10,658 nucleotides of DNA from Mollicutes bacterium (GCA_003551405.1 PUMO01000094.1:1-10658), one strand, 5' to 3'. Shown: positions 1-6,578, numbered from the stretch's first letter. Translations and numbers: made by a program. The notes: generated by a model from the letters alone, not told the origin.

Positions 1-1
1 G

Positions 2-883
2 ACAGGGCAAATCGGGCCTTATGAACTTCCCTATGAATTTCTGGGGATTGCTGGAGTGGTGTTGCTTGTTTTTCCGCTCTTTTACATACACATGAAAACG
101 ACACACAAAGTGGTCATCATGGAGGATGCATTTGCGAAGCAGACGGCATTTAGGCGTTTTAAAATTGTTATGTTCAAATCCGTTAAAAAAGTAAGAATCA
201 ATAAAAAGAATGTGCTCCATATCACCACCGGCAACAGTAAACTCAAAATACCAACCAATCTTTATGATCATTCTGTCAATGTGCTCAAAACGGTGTTTGA
301 CTATGAAGGGCTTTTTGACAAAAAGAAAAAACCGTATGCGCTTCACATTGATGGCGGTGAGGTCCAACTTGAAGAAAAACCCATTACCCTCTCACGCACG
401 ACGCAGCAACTACTTGAGCATCTTGAAACGACCTATGAATATGTTCGCACAGACCGTATAGAAGAAATCATTCTTTATAACGCGCAACTTGAAAAGATTA
501 AAATCATTGACGATGCACACTGCCATTTGACGTTTGATCATATTGACGTCAAGTCCACGCATCCCGACAATCCAGAATTCAGAGCAATGAAAACAACGAA
601 TGCGGCGATTGTGTTTGAACACGTTTCCCATGTGGAAATATTTGATCTGGGCAAGCCAAGTCAAAATGAAGTAGAACTTGTTGGAACGTCGATTGAACGC
701 CTCAAGAAATTGCAAAAGGGTGCCAACATCATGGATGCATCATTCAAGACGCTTGCGGACACGCATAGTGTCGATATAACCTTAATGCAAGGTGCCAAAA
801 AGCAACGCATTCGTTTTGTCTTCAAACACGCCATCATTGGCTTCAATGATTTTTCGGGTGTTGCGTGGTTTGAAAATCAATAG
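2..883 (+). CDS. Unrecognised membrane-anchored protein, 5'-truncated by window edge
   Basis: The reading frame is open from the first complete codon (position 2) to TAG at 881-883, so the true start lies left of the window. The GTG at 56 sits in the middle of a hydrophobic segment and is not a credible start. The visible part is about 293 residues. It begins with a short polar stretch, then one membrane helix (roughly visible residues 13-32, through LVFPLFYIHM), followed at once by Lys/Arg-rich sequence. The remaining ~255 residues look soluble and cytoplasmic, with alternating hydrophobic strands. The part just after the helix is vaguely like a bacterial PH-type domain, but I cannot confirm this. 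There is a Lys-rich linker (FDKKKKPY) in the middle. No catalytic motif, metal site or nucleotide-binding loop is visible. It lies 54 bases upstream of efp in the same direction, but efp seems to have its own promoter. Function unknown. Confidence 0.75.
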   Translation, partial: TGQIGPYELPYEFLGIAGVVLLVFPLFYIHMKTTHKVVIMEDAFAKQTAFRRFKIVMFKSVKKVRINKKNVLHITTGNSKLKIPTNLYDHSVNVLKTVFDYEGLFDKKKKPYALHIDGGEVQLEEKPITLSRTTQQLLEHLETTYEYVRTDRIEEIILYNAQLEKIKIIDDAHCHLTFDHIDVKSTHPDNPEFRAMKTTNAAIVFEHVSHVEIFDLGKPSQNEVELVGTSIERLKKLQKGANIMDASFKTLADTHSVDITLMQGAKKQRIRFVFKHAIIGFNDFSGVAWFENQ

Positions 884-909
884 ACAAACGTCTTAAAATC
901 ATATATAGT
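881..909 (+). promoter_or_regulatory. Sigma-A-type promoter for efp operon
   Basis: TAGACA (881-886, 5/6 match to the -35 consensus) is followed after 17 bases by TATAGT (904-909, 5/6 match to the -10 consensus). Transcription would start near 916, giving a leader of about 20 bases before the efp start codon. The first three bases of the -35 box are the stop codon of the upstream gene. No terminator is visible between the two genes, so readthrough is also possible. Confidence 0.65.
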
Positions 910-937
910 ATTATCAACTAATTATTGGAGTGATTAC

Positions 938-1498
938 ATGATCTCAAGCAACGACTTTAAAACAGGACTCACCATTAAACATGACGACAATATTTATCAA
1001 ATCATTGAGTTCCAGCATGTTAAACCAGGCAAAGGCAGCGCCTTTGTCCGCAGCAAGCTAAGAAACTTGCGCAGTGGTGCCATTGTTGAAAAAACTTGGC
1101 GTGCCGGAGAAAAAGTGGAACCCGCGATGATTGATAAACAACCCATGCAGTTCATCTATGCGGATGGGGATATGTATGTATTCATGAATACGCAATCGTA
1201 TGAACAAATTGAAATACCAAAAAAACAAATCGAATATGAAAGCAACTTCTTAACCGAAGGCATGGAAGTCAATGTACGCAGTTTTGAAAATGAAATTCTC
1301 GGCGTTGAACTCCCTGAAAAAGTCAACATGGAAGTGATAGAGACCGTTCCTGGCGTCAAGGGCAATACGGCGACGCATGCGACGAAAGATGCAACCGTTG
1401 AAAGCGGGTATACCTTGCAAGTGCCCCTTTTCATCAATGAAGGCGACCGCATCGTCATCAACACCGATACCGGTAAATATTCGACCAAAGCCAATTAA
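938..1498 (+). CDS. efp: Translation elongation factor P
   Basis: EF-P binds the ribosome between the P and E sites and speeds peptide-bond formation at consecutive prolines. At 186 residues this is the usual family length. The N-terminal KOW-like domain carries the loop PGKGSAFVRSKLRN (residues 30-43). Lys32 at its tip is the position that is modified in many bacteria (a 5-aminopentanol group in Bacillus, beta-lysine in E. coli). The central and C-terminal OB-like domains follow, with the family ending VPLFINEGDRIVINTDTGKY. The start ATG has GGAG at 927-930 at good spacing. It is the first gene of a unit with the CorC-like gene (16 bases downstream) and rluB. No modification enzyme gene is present in the window, so how Lys32 is modified, if at all, cannot be told. 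Confidence 0.97.
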   Translation: MISSNDFKTGLTIKHDDNIYQIIEFQHVKPGKGSAFVRSKLRNLRSGAIVEKTWRAGEKVEPAMIDKQPMQFIYADGDMYVFMNTQSYEQIEIPKKQIEYESNFLTEGMEVNVRSFENEILGVELPEKVNMEVIETVPGVKGNTATHATKDATVESGYTLQVPLFINEGDRIVINTDTGKYSTKAN

Positions 1499-1514
1499 TG
1501 AGGAGTGAGTGCTT

Positions 1515-2855
1515 TTGGATTCGCATGCCATCGTGTTAGCTAGTGTTCCTACCCCCCAAATTATTGTCATGGTTGGATTGATTCTTGTATCCAGCTTCTT
1601 TTCCATGAGTGAAACGGTCTTTTCTTCACTCAATCCAATCCGTATAAAAAATTACATAGAAGCTGGTAAAAAAGGGTCTAAGCAAGCGCTATGGATTCAT
1701 GAACGCTTTGACCGTGCACTGACAACCATATTGGTTGGAAACAACCTGGCCAATGTTGCGCTTGCGACCATTTCAGCCAGTGTGTTTACACAAATTTTTA
1801 GAGACAATGAAATTTTTGTGACGGTGTTTAACACAGTGGTCATGACGACCATTTTACTTATCTTTGGAGAGATTATTCCCAAAAGTTTTGCGAAAATGCA
1901 TTCCGATAAAATTGCGGTGAAAATCAGCCGGGCACTGCTTGTGATTATGAAAGTGCTAAAACCCGTGGTGTTTGTGTTTATCAAAATCAAATCCATCTTT
2001 TTAAAGGCGGATGAACGCGTCACCATTTCAGTAAGTGAAGATGAACTTGAAACCATCATAGACACCATGGAAGAAGAAGGATCCATCGATGAAGAAGAAG
2101 CAGAAATGCTTCAAAGCGTCTTGGACCTTGGGGAAAAACAAGTTTATGAAATCATGACACCGCGTGTGGACATGGTGGCGGTTGATGTCGGTGAGGACAA
2201 GGAAAGCATTCTGAAGAAATTTTTTGACAATCAGTTTTCGCGTCTGCCGGTTTATGAAGACTCCCGTGATAAAATTGTCGGCATTCTTTATGAACGCGAC
2301 TTTTTTACCATGATTATAAAAGAAGCGCCGATTGATGTTCGCCAGTTGATGAACCCTCCAATCTTCGTTTCAAAATCCATGCGCGCCGATACATTAATCG
2401 AAACCCTGCAACGTGAAAACACACACTTAGCGATTGTTTCTGATGAATTTGGTGGCACCAGTGGCATTGTGACCATGGAAGATGCTCTTGAAGAGCTGGT
2501 AGGTGAAATTTATGATGAACATGATGACATTGATGATGAATACTTAAAACAACTTGGAAGTCATGAATATGGGGTGAACGCTGATATTGAGCTTGGTGAT
2601 TTATTCAATGAACTCAAACTTGGTGAGCCCCCTGAAAAAGAAGAAAAAACGTTGGGCAGTTTCCTTTTCGACCGTTTTGAAAGTGTGCCCGAAGTCGATA
2701 TGACCTATTCGATGATACAAAAAATGGTCTCTTACCATCACGAAGAAACCACACAGTTTTTCAAGCTTACCTTCGTGATTAAAGAAATTAAAGAACGCCG
2801 CATTAAATATGTACACTTGGACGTTGAACCCGCCACAAGTGACGAAACCATCTAG
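1515..2855 (+). CDS. CorC/HlyC-type CNNM-CBS transporter-like membrane protein
   Basis: Members of this family (CNNM/CorC, formerly called hemolysin C) are linked to Mg2+ or other cation efflux and homeostasis in the plasma membrane. Numbering from TTG 1515 gives 446 residues. The DUF21/CNNM membrane domain occupies about 1-165 with roughly four hydrophobic stretches and the family motifs SETVFSSL (32-39), NNLAN (76-80) and GEIIPKSFAK (118-127). An acidic linker (173-210) leads to the MTPRVDM segment. A CBS pair (about 211-330) follows, with DEFGGTSGIVTMEDALEELVGEI near its end. The C-terminal CorC_HlyC domain is at about 345-430. I chose TTG 1515 because AGGAG (1501-1505) lies 9 bases ahead of it. 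GTG 1509 in the same frame is only 3 bases from AGGAG but cannot be excluded. The gene sits 16 bases after efp and 9 before rluB. The substrate is not determined by sequence. Confidence 0.93.
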   Translation: MDSHAIVLASVPTPQIIVMVGLILVSSFFSMSETVFSSLNPIRIKNYIEAGKKGSKQALWIHERFDRALTTILVGNNLANVALATISASVFTQIFRDNEIFVTVFNTVVMTTILLIFGEIIPKSFAKMHSDKIAVKISRALLVIMKVLKPVVFVFIKIKSIFLKADERVTISVSEDELETIIDTMEEEGSIDEEEAEMLQSVLDLGEKQVYEIMTPRVDMVAVDVGEDKESILKKFFDNQFSRLPVYEDSRDKIVGILYERDFFTMIIKEAPIDVRQLMNPPIFVSKSMRADTLIETLQRENTHLAIVSDEFGGTSGIVTMEDALEELVGEIYDEHDDIDDEYLKQLGSHEYGVNADIELGDLFNELKLGEPPEKEEKTLGSFLFDRFESVPEVDMTYSMIQKMVSYHHEETTQFFKLTFVIKEIKERRIKYVHLDVEPATSDETI

Positions 2856-2864
2856 GAGGATTCC

Positions 2865-3602
2865 ATGGAACGTCTACAAAAACTGATCGCGCAAGCCGGC
2901 GTGACATCACGGCGCAAAGCGGAAGAAATGATTGAACAAGGCCGTGTGCAGGTTAACGGTGAAGTGGTCCGTGAACTCGGTGCCAAAGCCAATAAAAGTG
3001 ACGCCATCCTTGTGGATGGCCGCCCAATTACCATTGAAGAAAAAGAATATTATGTCTTTTATAAACCAGAAGGCACTATCTCAAGTGTGGACGATGAGAA
3101 GAACCGAAAAACCGTCGTCGACTTTGTCGATACTAACGCACGCATATTTCCTGTTGGGCGTCTTGACTATGACTCAAGCGGCGTGCTTTTGCTTACAAAT
3201 GACGGGGATTTTACTCAAAAAATGTTACATCCGTCCAACCGAATTGAAAAAGAATACCAAGTCACGGTTCAAGGCTTTGTGCGCAAACCGACCTCACGAA
3301 AAATCGAACGCGGCGGCATTCGCCTTAATGGTGAAAAGACTGCACCGTCGAAAGTGCATCACATGAAGTATAACAAGGAAAAAGAAACATCAACATTTAA
3401 TTTTACGGTGACCGAAGGCAAATATCGACATATTCGTAGACTCTTTGAGTCTGTGGGTCATGAGGTGATCAAACTTAAACGTATTCGCTTTGGGATTGTG
3501 ACCCTTGAGGGGCTCGCCAAAGGTGAGATTCGCATGCTAAAACCCCATGAACTTAAACAACTCAACGTCATTGCAATGCGCAATCAACAAAAAAATAAAT
3601 GA
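2865..3602 (+). CDS. rluB: 23S rRNA pseudouridine synthase, RluB/RsuA family
   Basis: The protein has 245 residues and RsuA/RluB/RluE/RluF architecture: an N-terminal S4 RNA-binding domain (about 1-60, MERLQKLIAQAGVTSRRKAE onward) and a pseudouridine synthase domain (about 62-235). The catalytic motif GRLDYDSSG is at 98-106, with Asp101 as the expected nucleophile. LLLTNDGDF and the late GKYRHIRRLFESVGHEV segment are further family signatures. It is expected to isomerise a uridine in 23S rRNA near the peptidyl-transferase region (position 2605 in E. coli RluB). The paralogues are hard to separate by eye, so the exact target is an inference. The start ATG has a full AGGAGGA (2854-2860) that overlaps the stop codon of the CorC-like gene, which suggests coupled translation. 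It is the last gene of the efp unit, followed by a terminator. Confidence 0.93.
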   Translation: MERLQKLIAQAGVTSRRKAEEMIEQGRVQVNGEVVRELGAKANKSDAILVDGRPITIEEKEYYVFYKPEGTISSVDDEKNRKTVVDFVDTNARIFPVGRLDYDSSGVLLLTNDGDFTQKMLHPSNRIEKEYQVTVQGFVRKPTSRKIERGGIRLNGEKTAPSKVHHMKYNKEKETSTFNFTVTEGKYRHIRRLFESVGHEVIKLKRIRFGIVTLEGLAKGEIRMLKPHELKQLNVIAMRNQQKNK

Positions 3603-3625
3603 AAAAAGTAAGGCTTTACATCATT

Positions 3626-3650
3626 AGGGCGCCCATGTTGGCGTCTTTTT
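3626..3650 (+). terminator. Rho-independent terminator after rluB
   Basis: The left arm AGGGCGCC (3626-3633) pairs with the right arm GGCGTCTT (3640-3647), giving 8 pairs including two G-U, with the loop CATGTT. The run of T at 3646-3650 follows. It lies 24 bases after the rluB stop codon and closes the efp-corC-rluB unit. Confidence 0.75.
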
Positions 3651-3710
3651 ACTTGGGAGTAACAAATTCATTTACATGGGATATAAAACGTTTACTTTTG
3701 CAAATTGTGT

Positions 3711-3738
3711 TTGGATTTCTTGTTAAAGATGGTAAAAT
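3711..3738 (+). promoter_or_regulatory. Candidate extended -10 promoter for the 3816-4337 gene
   Basis: TAAAAT (3733-3738, 5/6 match) is preceded by TG at 3730-3731, making an extended -10 box. A weak -35 (TTGGAT, 3711-3716) lies 16 bases upstream. Transcription would start near 3745, with a leader of about 70 bases. A perfect TTGACA at 3743-3748 just downstream has no good -10 at the right distance. Confidence 0.4.
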
Positions 3739-3815
3739 GCAATTGACATAAGATGTATTACAACAAACATGACACTTAAGAAGTATCTATAAAACAAAAC
3801 GAAAGTGGGTAAATC

Positions 3816-4337
3816 ATGTCGAAACTTAATATGTTTCAACGCGATGCTCTAATCTTACTGACACTTTTATTGTTGCATGTAGGCTTTGCGCTCACCTTCC
3901 CCCTTCGCAGTATCGAAGCGGGCTCAACAGTCACAATATCGCGTGAATGGGCAGTGTTCACTATTCAAAATGGCGATTCGTCCATCACTTACATCCCAGT
4001 TTTAACAATGATTTATGTGGCCATTCTAATTGGTTTGCTTTTCAAGAAACAAAAGCCGCTAACACTGATTTATGGTATTGGGCTCATGCTTCTGACGAAG
4101 ATGAATTTCTTAAGTGAGTTAAGCAGCATGGCAGGTACCCATCAAAACGTCATCGTCAGCAACTGGCTCATGCCAACGGTTCAGGCTGGCAGTTCAACCA
4201 TGGCCCAAGACATCACCATTGTCGTCATTTTGGCGTTACTGGCCATCAAACTGAGCATTATTGCGTATGACATCATCAAGAAACGTTTCAATGTAAACCA
4301 TACTGTGCAAAACCGAGCACACCAAAAACATGTATAA
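3816..4337 (+). CDS. Unrecognised four-helix membrane protein with internal duplication
   Basis: The product is 173 residues and I do not recognise a family. Four hydrophobic segments are visible at about 11-30, 58-76, 81-95 and 132-152. Positive charge clusters at KKQK (77-80) and KKR (155-157), together with the basic N-terminus, place both ends and the short middle loop inside. That leaves two outer loops of about 27-35 residues. These loops resemble each other: residues 30-56 and 102-128 share the pattern V-x-[IV]-S-(x)-x-W-x3-T-[IV]-Q-x-G-x-S, so the protein looks like two copies of a helix-loop-helix unit. There is no signal-peptidase or lipobox motif. The start ATG has only a weak Shine-Dalgarno (AGTGGG, about 3804-3809). 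The gene stands alone between a terminator and a convergent terminator it shares with hppA. A transport, holin-like or sensor role would be guesswork. Confidence 0.75.
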   Translation: MSKLNMFQRDALILLTLLLLHVGFALTFPLRSIEAGSTVTISREWAVFTIQNGDSSITYIPVLTMIYVAILIGLLFKKQKPLTLIYGIGLMLLTKMNFLSELSSMAGTHQNVIVSNWLMPTVQAGSSTMAQDITIVVILALLAIKLSIIAYDIIKKRFNVNHTVQNRAHQKHV

Positions 4338-4374
4338 AAAAAGTTTTCCCGGTAAAAACTGGGAAAACTTTTTT
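4337..4374. terminator. Bidirectional rho-independent terminator
   Basis: The sequence folds into an almost perfect hairpin. 4337-4353 pairs with 4358-4374 (17 pairs, one of them G-U) around an AAAA loop. The inner GC part is CCCGG/CTGGG, flanked by A and T tracts. On the + strand it ends the 3816-4337 gene, and it begins at the last base of that gene's stop codon. On the - strand it lies 8 bases after the hppA stop. The A tract (4336-4342) and T tract (4369-4374) give a U-run in either direction. Confidence 0.9.
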
Positions 4375-4381
4375 ATTGGGG

Positions 4382-6418
4382 CTATAAAATGCCACTGCCA
4401 AATAGTCCGGCAAAGACAAGGCTAATGATCGTCATCAGTTTGATTAAAATGTTGATTGATGGTCCTGAGGTGTCCTTGAAGGGATCACCCACCGTATCGC
4501 CTGTGACACTTGCCTTGTGCGCAAAACTGCCCTTTTCACCGTGATGGCCTTCTTCAATATATTTTTTTGCGTTATCCCATGCACCACCACTGTTGGCCAT
4601 GAATATCGCCATTGATATACCGCTACCAAGCGCGCCTGCAAGCAAACCGCCCAGTGCTTCAGCGCCAAGTAAGAACCCAATGATCAAGGGTGCACTGACC
4701 GCAAGCAACCCGGGAATGATCATTTCCTTAAGTGCGGCCTTGGTGGATATGTCAACACAACGGGCATAATCCGGTTTGTTTTCTTTTTCCATAATGCCCG
4801 GGATTTCTCTGAACTGACGGCGCACTTCATCGATCATTTTACCAGCCGCCCGTCCGACGCTGTTCATCGTCAGAGAACTGAATAAAAACGGAAGCATGGC
4901 CCCAACAAGTATGCCGACGATGACTGCCGGTTGTGTGACATCAATGGCACTTAACCCTGCGGCTGCAACGAAAGAGGAAAACAGTGCCAAAGAAGTGAGC
5001 GCTGCAGACCCAATCGCAAACCCTTTACCGATTGCGGCCGTTGTGTTTCCGACACTGTCAAGCTTATCGGTGATTTCACGGACGCTTTTGTCCATGCCGG
5101 TCATTTCCGCTATTCCTCCTGCATTATCCGCAATGGGTCCATAGGCATCAATCGCAATGGTCATTCCAGTGGTCGCAAGCATGCCAACGGCCGCAAGACC
5201 AATGCCATAAAGCCCCGCAAGCTGATAGGCGATCAAAATGACTACAGCAATAAGTCCGATTGGAATGGCGGTTGACTCCATGCCGATGGCGAGTCCGCCA
5301 ATGATATTGGTCGCGTGGCCGGTTTCACTTTGTTCGGCAATGCTTTGTACTTTTTTATGTTCACTGGATGTATAGATTTCTGTAATGATGCCAATGACGA
5401 TGCCTACAAGCAATCCAGCTACAATCGCAAAGAATGGTCCGAAATTCGCAAAAATGTTTTGCTGGATATAGTACCACGTTAAAAAGGCCGTGAAGAGCAA
5501 GAAAAGTATGCCTGCCACATACGTCCCCTTTTTAAGGACTTTATGCGGCTCATCCGCTTCTTTAGTGCGTATGGTCATGGTGCCTAAAATGGCCGCAATG
5601 ATTCCAAAAGCACTGAGGAAAATCGGAAAAAGCGCGCCTTCCAAAGGCACCGCTTCACCGGCTGGATTGGTAAGCATGGCGCCCAGGGTAATGGCCGCAA
5701 TGATTGAACCAACGTAGGATTCAAACAAGTCGGCTCCCATGCCCGCAACGTCACCCACATTGTCCCCTACGTTGTCTGCGATGACTGCGGGATTGCGTGG
5801 ATCATCTTCAGGAATGCCCGCTTCAATTTTTCCAACCAGGTCCGCTCCAACATCCGCTGCTTTAGTGTAAATACCACCACCAACGCGTCCGAAAAGCGCA
5901 ATGCTTGAAGCACCCAGACCAAACCCGGTAAGAACCTGGGCGGTCCCGGCCTCATCCAGGCCAAAGAAGTAAGTACTTACCAAATAATAAAGAATCAATC
6001 CGGTCAGGCCAAGGCCGACCACGGCCATTCCCATGACCGCACCACCACTAAACGCAATATCCAACGCTTTGTTCATACCGGATTGTTCGGCAGACGTGGC
6101 GACGCGTGAATTGGCCGCAACGGCACCGCGCATGCCCAAATATCCGGCTAGACCGCTTAAAAATGCACCAAGAATAAACGCGCCCGCTGTTTGAAAGCTG
6201 ATCGCAAAGCCAATGATAAAGAAAAGTGTGACCACAAACAGGCTTAAGATTTTATACTGTCTCGACAAAAAAGCCATGGCACCTTCTCTTATGTACCCTG
6301 AAATTTCAACAACGTTGGGATTGCCTTTTTCAATTTTTTTGATTTTGTAAAATAACACCCCTGCATACAGTATTGCCAAAACACTGAATACAAGCGCAAT
6401 TCCCAAAAATCCCTGCAT
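4382..6418 (-). CDS. hppA: Membrane-bound ion-pumping pyrophosphatase, K+-dependent type
   Basis: This enzyme hydrolyses pyrophosphate in the cytoplasm and uses the energy to pump H+ and/or Na+ out across the membrane. It has 678 residues, the usual length, with about 16 hydrophobic helices. The active-site motifs are intact: DVGADLVGK (189-197), DDPRNPAVIADNVGDNVGD (205-223) and the C-terminal acidic sites near SGGAWDNAKK (610-619) and GDTVGDPFKDTSGPS (640-654). In GNTTAAIGKG (457-466), Ala461 and Gly464 match the pair known for K+-dependent enzymes. K+-independent enzymes have Lys at the first position. Glu233 in LFESYVGS sits where Na+-pumping members keep their glutamate, while plant H+ pumps have it four residues later. 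Na+ or dual Na+/H+ pumping is therefore likely, but this is inferred. The start ATG has a strong AAAGGAGG 7 bases away (6426-6433). The gene is transcribed alone. Confidence 0.97.
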   Translation of the reverse strand: MQGFLGIALVFSVLAILYAGVLFYKIKKIEKGNPNVVEISGYIREGAMAFLSRQYKILSLFVVTLFFIIGFAISFQTAGAFILGAFLSGLAGYLGMRGAVAANSRVATSAEQSGMNKALDIAFSGGAVMGMAVVGLGLTGLILYYLVSTYFFGLDEAGTAQVLTGFGLGASSIALFGRVGGGIYTKAADVGADLVGKIEAGIPEDDPRNPAVIADNVGDNVGDVAGMGADLFESYVGSIIAAITLGAMLTNPAGEAVPLEGALFPIFLSAFGIIAAILGTMTIRTKEADEPHKVLKKGTYVAGILFLLFTAFLTWYYIQQNIFANFGPFFAIVAGLLVGIVIGIITEIYTSSEHKKVQSIAEQSETGHATNIIGGLAIGMESTAIPIGLIAVVILIAYQLAGLYGIGLAAVGMLATTGMTIAIDAYGPIADNAGGIAEMTGMDKSVREITDKLDSVGNTTAAIGKGFAIGSAALTSLALFSSFVAAAGLSAIDVTQPAVIVGILVGAMLPFLFSSLTMNSVGRAAGKMIDEVRRQFREIPGIMEKENKPDYARCVDISTKAALKEMIIPGLLAVSAPLIIGFLLGAEALGGLLAGALGSGISMAIFMANSGGAWDNAKKYIEEGHHGEKGSFAHKASVTGDTVGDPFKDTSGPSINILIKLMTIISLVFAGLFGSGIL

Positions 6419-6425
6419 TGCAATT

Positions 6426-6433
6426 CCTCCTTT
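6426..6433 (-). promoter_or_regulatory. Strong ribosome binding site of hppA
   Basis: The - strand reads AAAGGAGG, a near-perfect complement to the 16S rRNA tail, 7 bases before the start codon. It fixes the start at 6418 and suggests high translation. Confidence 0.8.
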
Positions 6434-6453
6434 ATTGTGAATGCATATTCATG

Positions 6454-6463
6454 TTGCTAGCAA
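6454..6463. repeat. Perfect 10-bp palindrome at the hppA transcription start
   Basis: TTGCTAGCAA reads the same on both strands. It overlaps the downstream end of the hppA -10 box and the predicted start site. A looser inverted repeat, TGAAT-N4-ATTCA (6438-6451), follows immediately inside the leader. Both are in a good place for a repressor, but palindromes this short can arise by chance. Confidence 0.3.
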
Positions 6464-6490
6464 TATATCATAAAGCGTTTTCATATTCAA
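6462..6490 (-). promoter_or_regulatory. hppA promoter
   Basis: On the - strand, TTGAAT (6490-6485) is followed after 17 bases by TATATT (6467-6462, 5/6 match to the -10 consensus). TGA directly before the -10 box makes it an extended -10. Transcription would begin near 6455, leaving a leader of about 37 bases. Confidence 0.6.
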
Positions 6491-6515
6491 GTTTATCTTG
6501 GGTGGGAATTTCACT

Positions 6516-6544
6516 TTGAAAAACACAATTAAATGCTCTAAAAT
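6516..6544 (+). promoter_or_regulatory. Upstream cmk promoter (P1)
   Basis: TTGAAA (6516-6521, 5/6 match) and TAAAAT (6539-6544, 5/6 match) are separated by exactly 17 bases. Transcription would start near 6551, about 56 bases before cmk. Confidence 0.55.
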
Positions 6545-6553
6545 AGTACTATT
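6542..6553. promoter_or_regulatory. Perfect 12-bp palindrome, possible operator
   Basis: AATAGTACTATT is a perfect palindrome. It covers the end of the P1 -10 box and the predicted P1 start, and touches the -35 box of P2. A protein bound there could block both cmk promoters. No binding protein is identified and the assignment as an operator is inferred from position only. Confidence 0.35.
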
Positions 6554-6578
6554 GAAATAAGCCCAGGTGTGATATAAT
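6552..6578 (+). promoter_or_regulatory. Downstream cmk promoter (P2), extended -10
   Basis: TATAAT (6573-6578) matches the consensus fully and is preceded by TGA, giving an extended -10. TTGAAA (6552-6557) lies 15 bases upstream, slightly closer than ideal. Transcription would start near 6585, leaving about 22 bases before cmk. Confidence 0.65.

Noticed and set aside
56..58. GTG at 56 as the start of the first gene.
   Set aside because: The frame is open to the left edge, and this codon is in the middle of a membrane helix with no ribosome binding site.
3600..3602. Possible use of TGA as tryptophan (Mycoplasma code), extending rluB.
   Set aside because: Reading through adds only three residues. 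Trp is TGG throughout, and TGA also ends der directly before gpsA, so the standard bacterial code fits.
3676..3726. A 16-codon open frame (ATG to TAA) in the spacer upstream of the 3816 gene, a possible leader peptide.
   Set aside because: No ribosome binding site at proper distance (GGGAG is about 16 bases away), and it ends before the predicted transcription start.
3743..3748. Perfect TTGACA that could be a -35 box for the 3816 gene.
   Set aside because: The best hexamer at 16-17 bases (AAACAT or AACATG) matches -10 poorly. TATAAA at 3788-3793 is far too distant. The extended -10 at 3730-3738 is preferred.
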